Below, in pieces: positions 5,268 through 5,515 of a DNA stretch of 5,515 bases. A program made the translations under genes and the position numbers. Positions within the stretch are counted from its first letter, which is position 1. Each line of letters begins with the position of its first letter. Source of the stretch: Hyphomicrobiales bacterium (GTDB taxonomy: Bacteria; Pseudomonadota; Alphaproteobacteria; Rhizobiales; HXMU1428-3); assembly GCA_021775385.1 (NCBI GenBank), contig JAJFHW010000313.1, positions 1 through 5,515 on the forward strand, read 5' to 3'. Under the pieces are notes generated by a model. That model saw only the letters and a program-made list of their open reading frames with translations. It was not told the DNA's origin and ran no database searches.

Positions 5268-5290
5268 AAATAGGGAAATAAGAAAAAGAA

Positions 5291-5345
5291 TTTATCTGCC
5301 AATCCTTAAAAATGAAGGGGATGGGGGGGCAAATCAGCAGATAAA
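5291..5345. repeat. Long inverted repeat with a G-run in the loop, 3' of the partial gene
   Basis: TTTATCTGC (5291-5299) is perfectly complementary to GCAGATAAA (5337-5345) across a 37-base loop. The loop contains a small CCTT/AAGG hairpin and the G-run GGGGATGGGGGGG (5317-5329). The repeat begins 8 bases beyond the stop codon of the minus-strand gene. There is no U-run, so it is not itself a terminator; a role in 3' end stability is possible. Confidence 0.6.
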
Positions 5346-5352
5346 CAAGTTC

Positions 5353-5515
5353 CTACCAATGGTTATGATGGCGACGACTACGGCGCCAATTGTTGCGGTG
5401 ATGCTTGCGCTTACGATAGCAACGATACGGATCACCATATCTATCATAACAAACGCGATGGCGTCGGTTAGAACGGTGGCGATAATTACGACGTTCATGG
5501 TGACCATGAGCATAC
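5353..5515 (-). CDS. Arg/His/Tyr-rich protein, C-terminal 53 codons; start lies beyond the window
   Basis: The frame enters from the right edge and ends at TAG (5353-5355). The visible 53 residues are dominated by Arg, His, Tyr and Asn, in runs such as HGHHERRNYRHRSNRRHR and RRSRRHHNHW, with Trp as the last residue, as in the neighbouring gene. Unlike that neighbour it has a two-cysteine segment, VCYDRYGDPYRC, at about 21-32 of the visible part, and a few acidic residues. The cysteines could pair after export. Support for coding comes from the composition, the downstream terminator on this strand and the similar neighbour. The start, signal peptide and full length cannot be seen. No family is recognised; it is a possible relative of the 4564-4986 product rather than a clear duplicate. 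Confidence 0.65.
   Translation of the reverse strand, partial: YAHGHHERRNYRHRSNRRHRVCYDRYGDPYRCYRKRKHHRNNWRRSRRHHNHW

Larger units (their letters stand above)
4987..5352. other. Spacer between the two Arg/His/Tyr-rich genes
   Basis: I see no convincing gene here. It holds the terminator of the upstream gene (5233-5267), a long inverted repeat with a G7 run (5291-5345), and the upstream region of the 4564-4986 gene. That upstream region has a TATATA box (5017-5022) without a matching -35 and three TTAA motifs (5029-5069), one within TTAACCAT. A 26-codon frame at 5193-5273 on the plus strand follows AAGGGG but runs straight through the terminator hairpin. Confidence 0.6.

Noticed and set aside
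5044..5515. A plus-strand frame open for over 150 codons to the window edge, with a GTG at 5080
   Set aside because: Its right half is the antisense of the Arg/His/Tyr-rich gene, giving a Met/Thr/Ile/Ala-rich shadow. Its left half runs through a strong minus-strand terminator, and there is no ribosome binding site at the GTG.

Overview
The window looks like a piece of an A+T-rich alphaproteobacterial chromosome. The evidence is the gene order and the protein families: tRNA-Tyr, tRNA-Gly, tRNA-Trp, secE, nusG, rplK and rplA lie in a row on the minus strand, next to a divergent rRNA 2'-O-methyltransferase gene, and an L10-type kink-turn leader of a kind I associate with alphaproteobacteria follows rplA. 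The order or genus cannot be fixed from this sequence alone.

Right to left on the minus strand, bases 3351 to 1 are the front of the classical transcription/translation operon. tRNA-Tyr (3266-3351) has a good TTGACA promoter. tRNA-Gly (3079-3152) follows, then a 330-base gap with no gene, then tRNA-Trp (2672-2748) with its own likely promoter. After that come secE (protein export), nusG (transcription elongation), rplK (L11) and rplA (L1). Downstream of rplA, bases 1-441 are a long untranslated leader: three A/T-rich hairpins, then an L10-binding kink-turn structure, then what is probably the first codon of rplJ at the window edge. The tuf gene often found between tRNA-Gly and tRNA-Trp in this neighbourhood is absent.

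The plus strand carries one clear gene, an RlmB/TrmH-family 23S rRNA 2'-O-ribose methyltransferase (3638-4450), divergent from the tRNA cluster and ended by a bidirectional terminator shared with the next, convergent gene.

From 4564 to the right edge lie two minus-strand genes for small arginine/histidine/tyrosine-rich proteins. One is complete with an evident signal peptide (4564-4986). The other is cut by the window edge (5353-5515). Both end in tryptophan, both have their own strong hairpin terminator, and neither matches a family I can name with confidence. They are the least explained part of the window. All other long open frames are antisense shadows of these genes.
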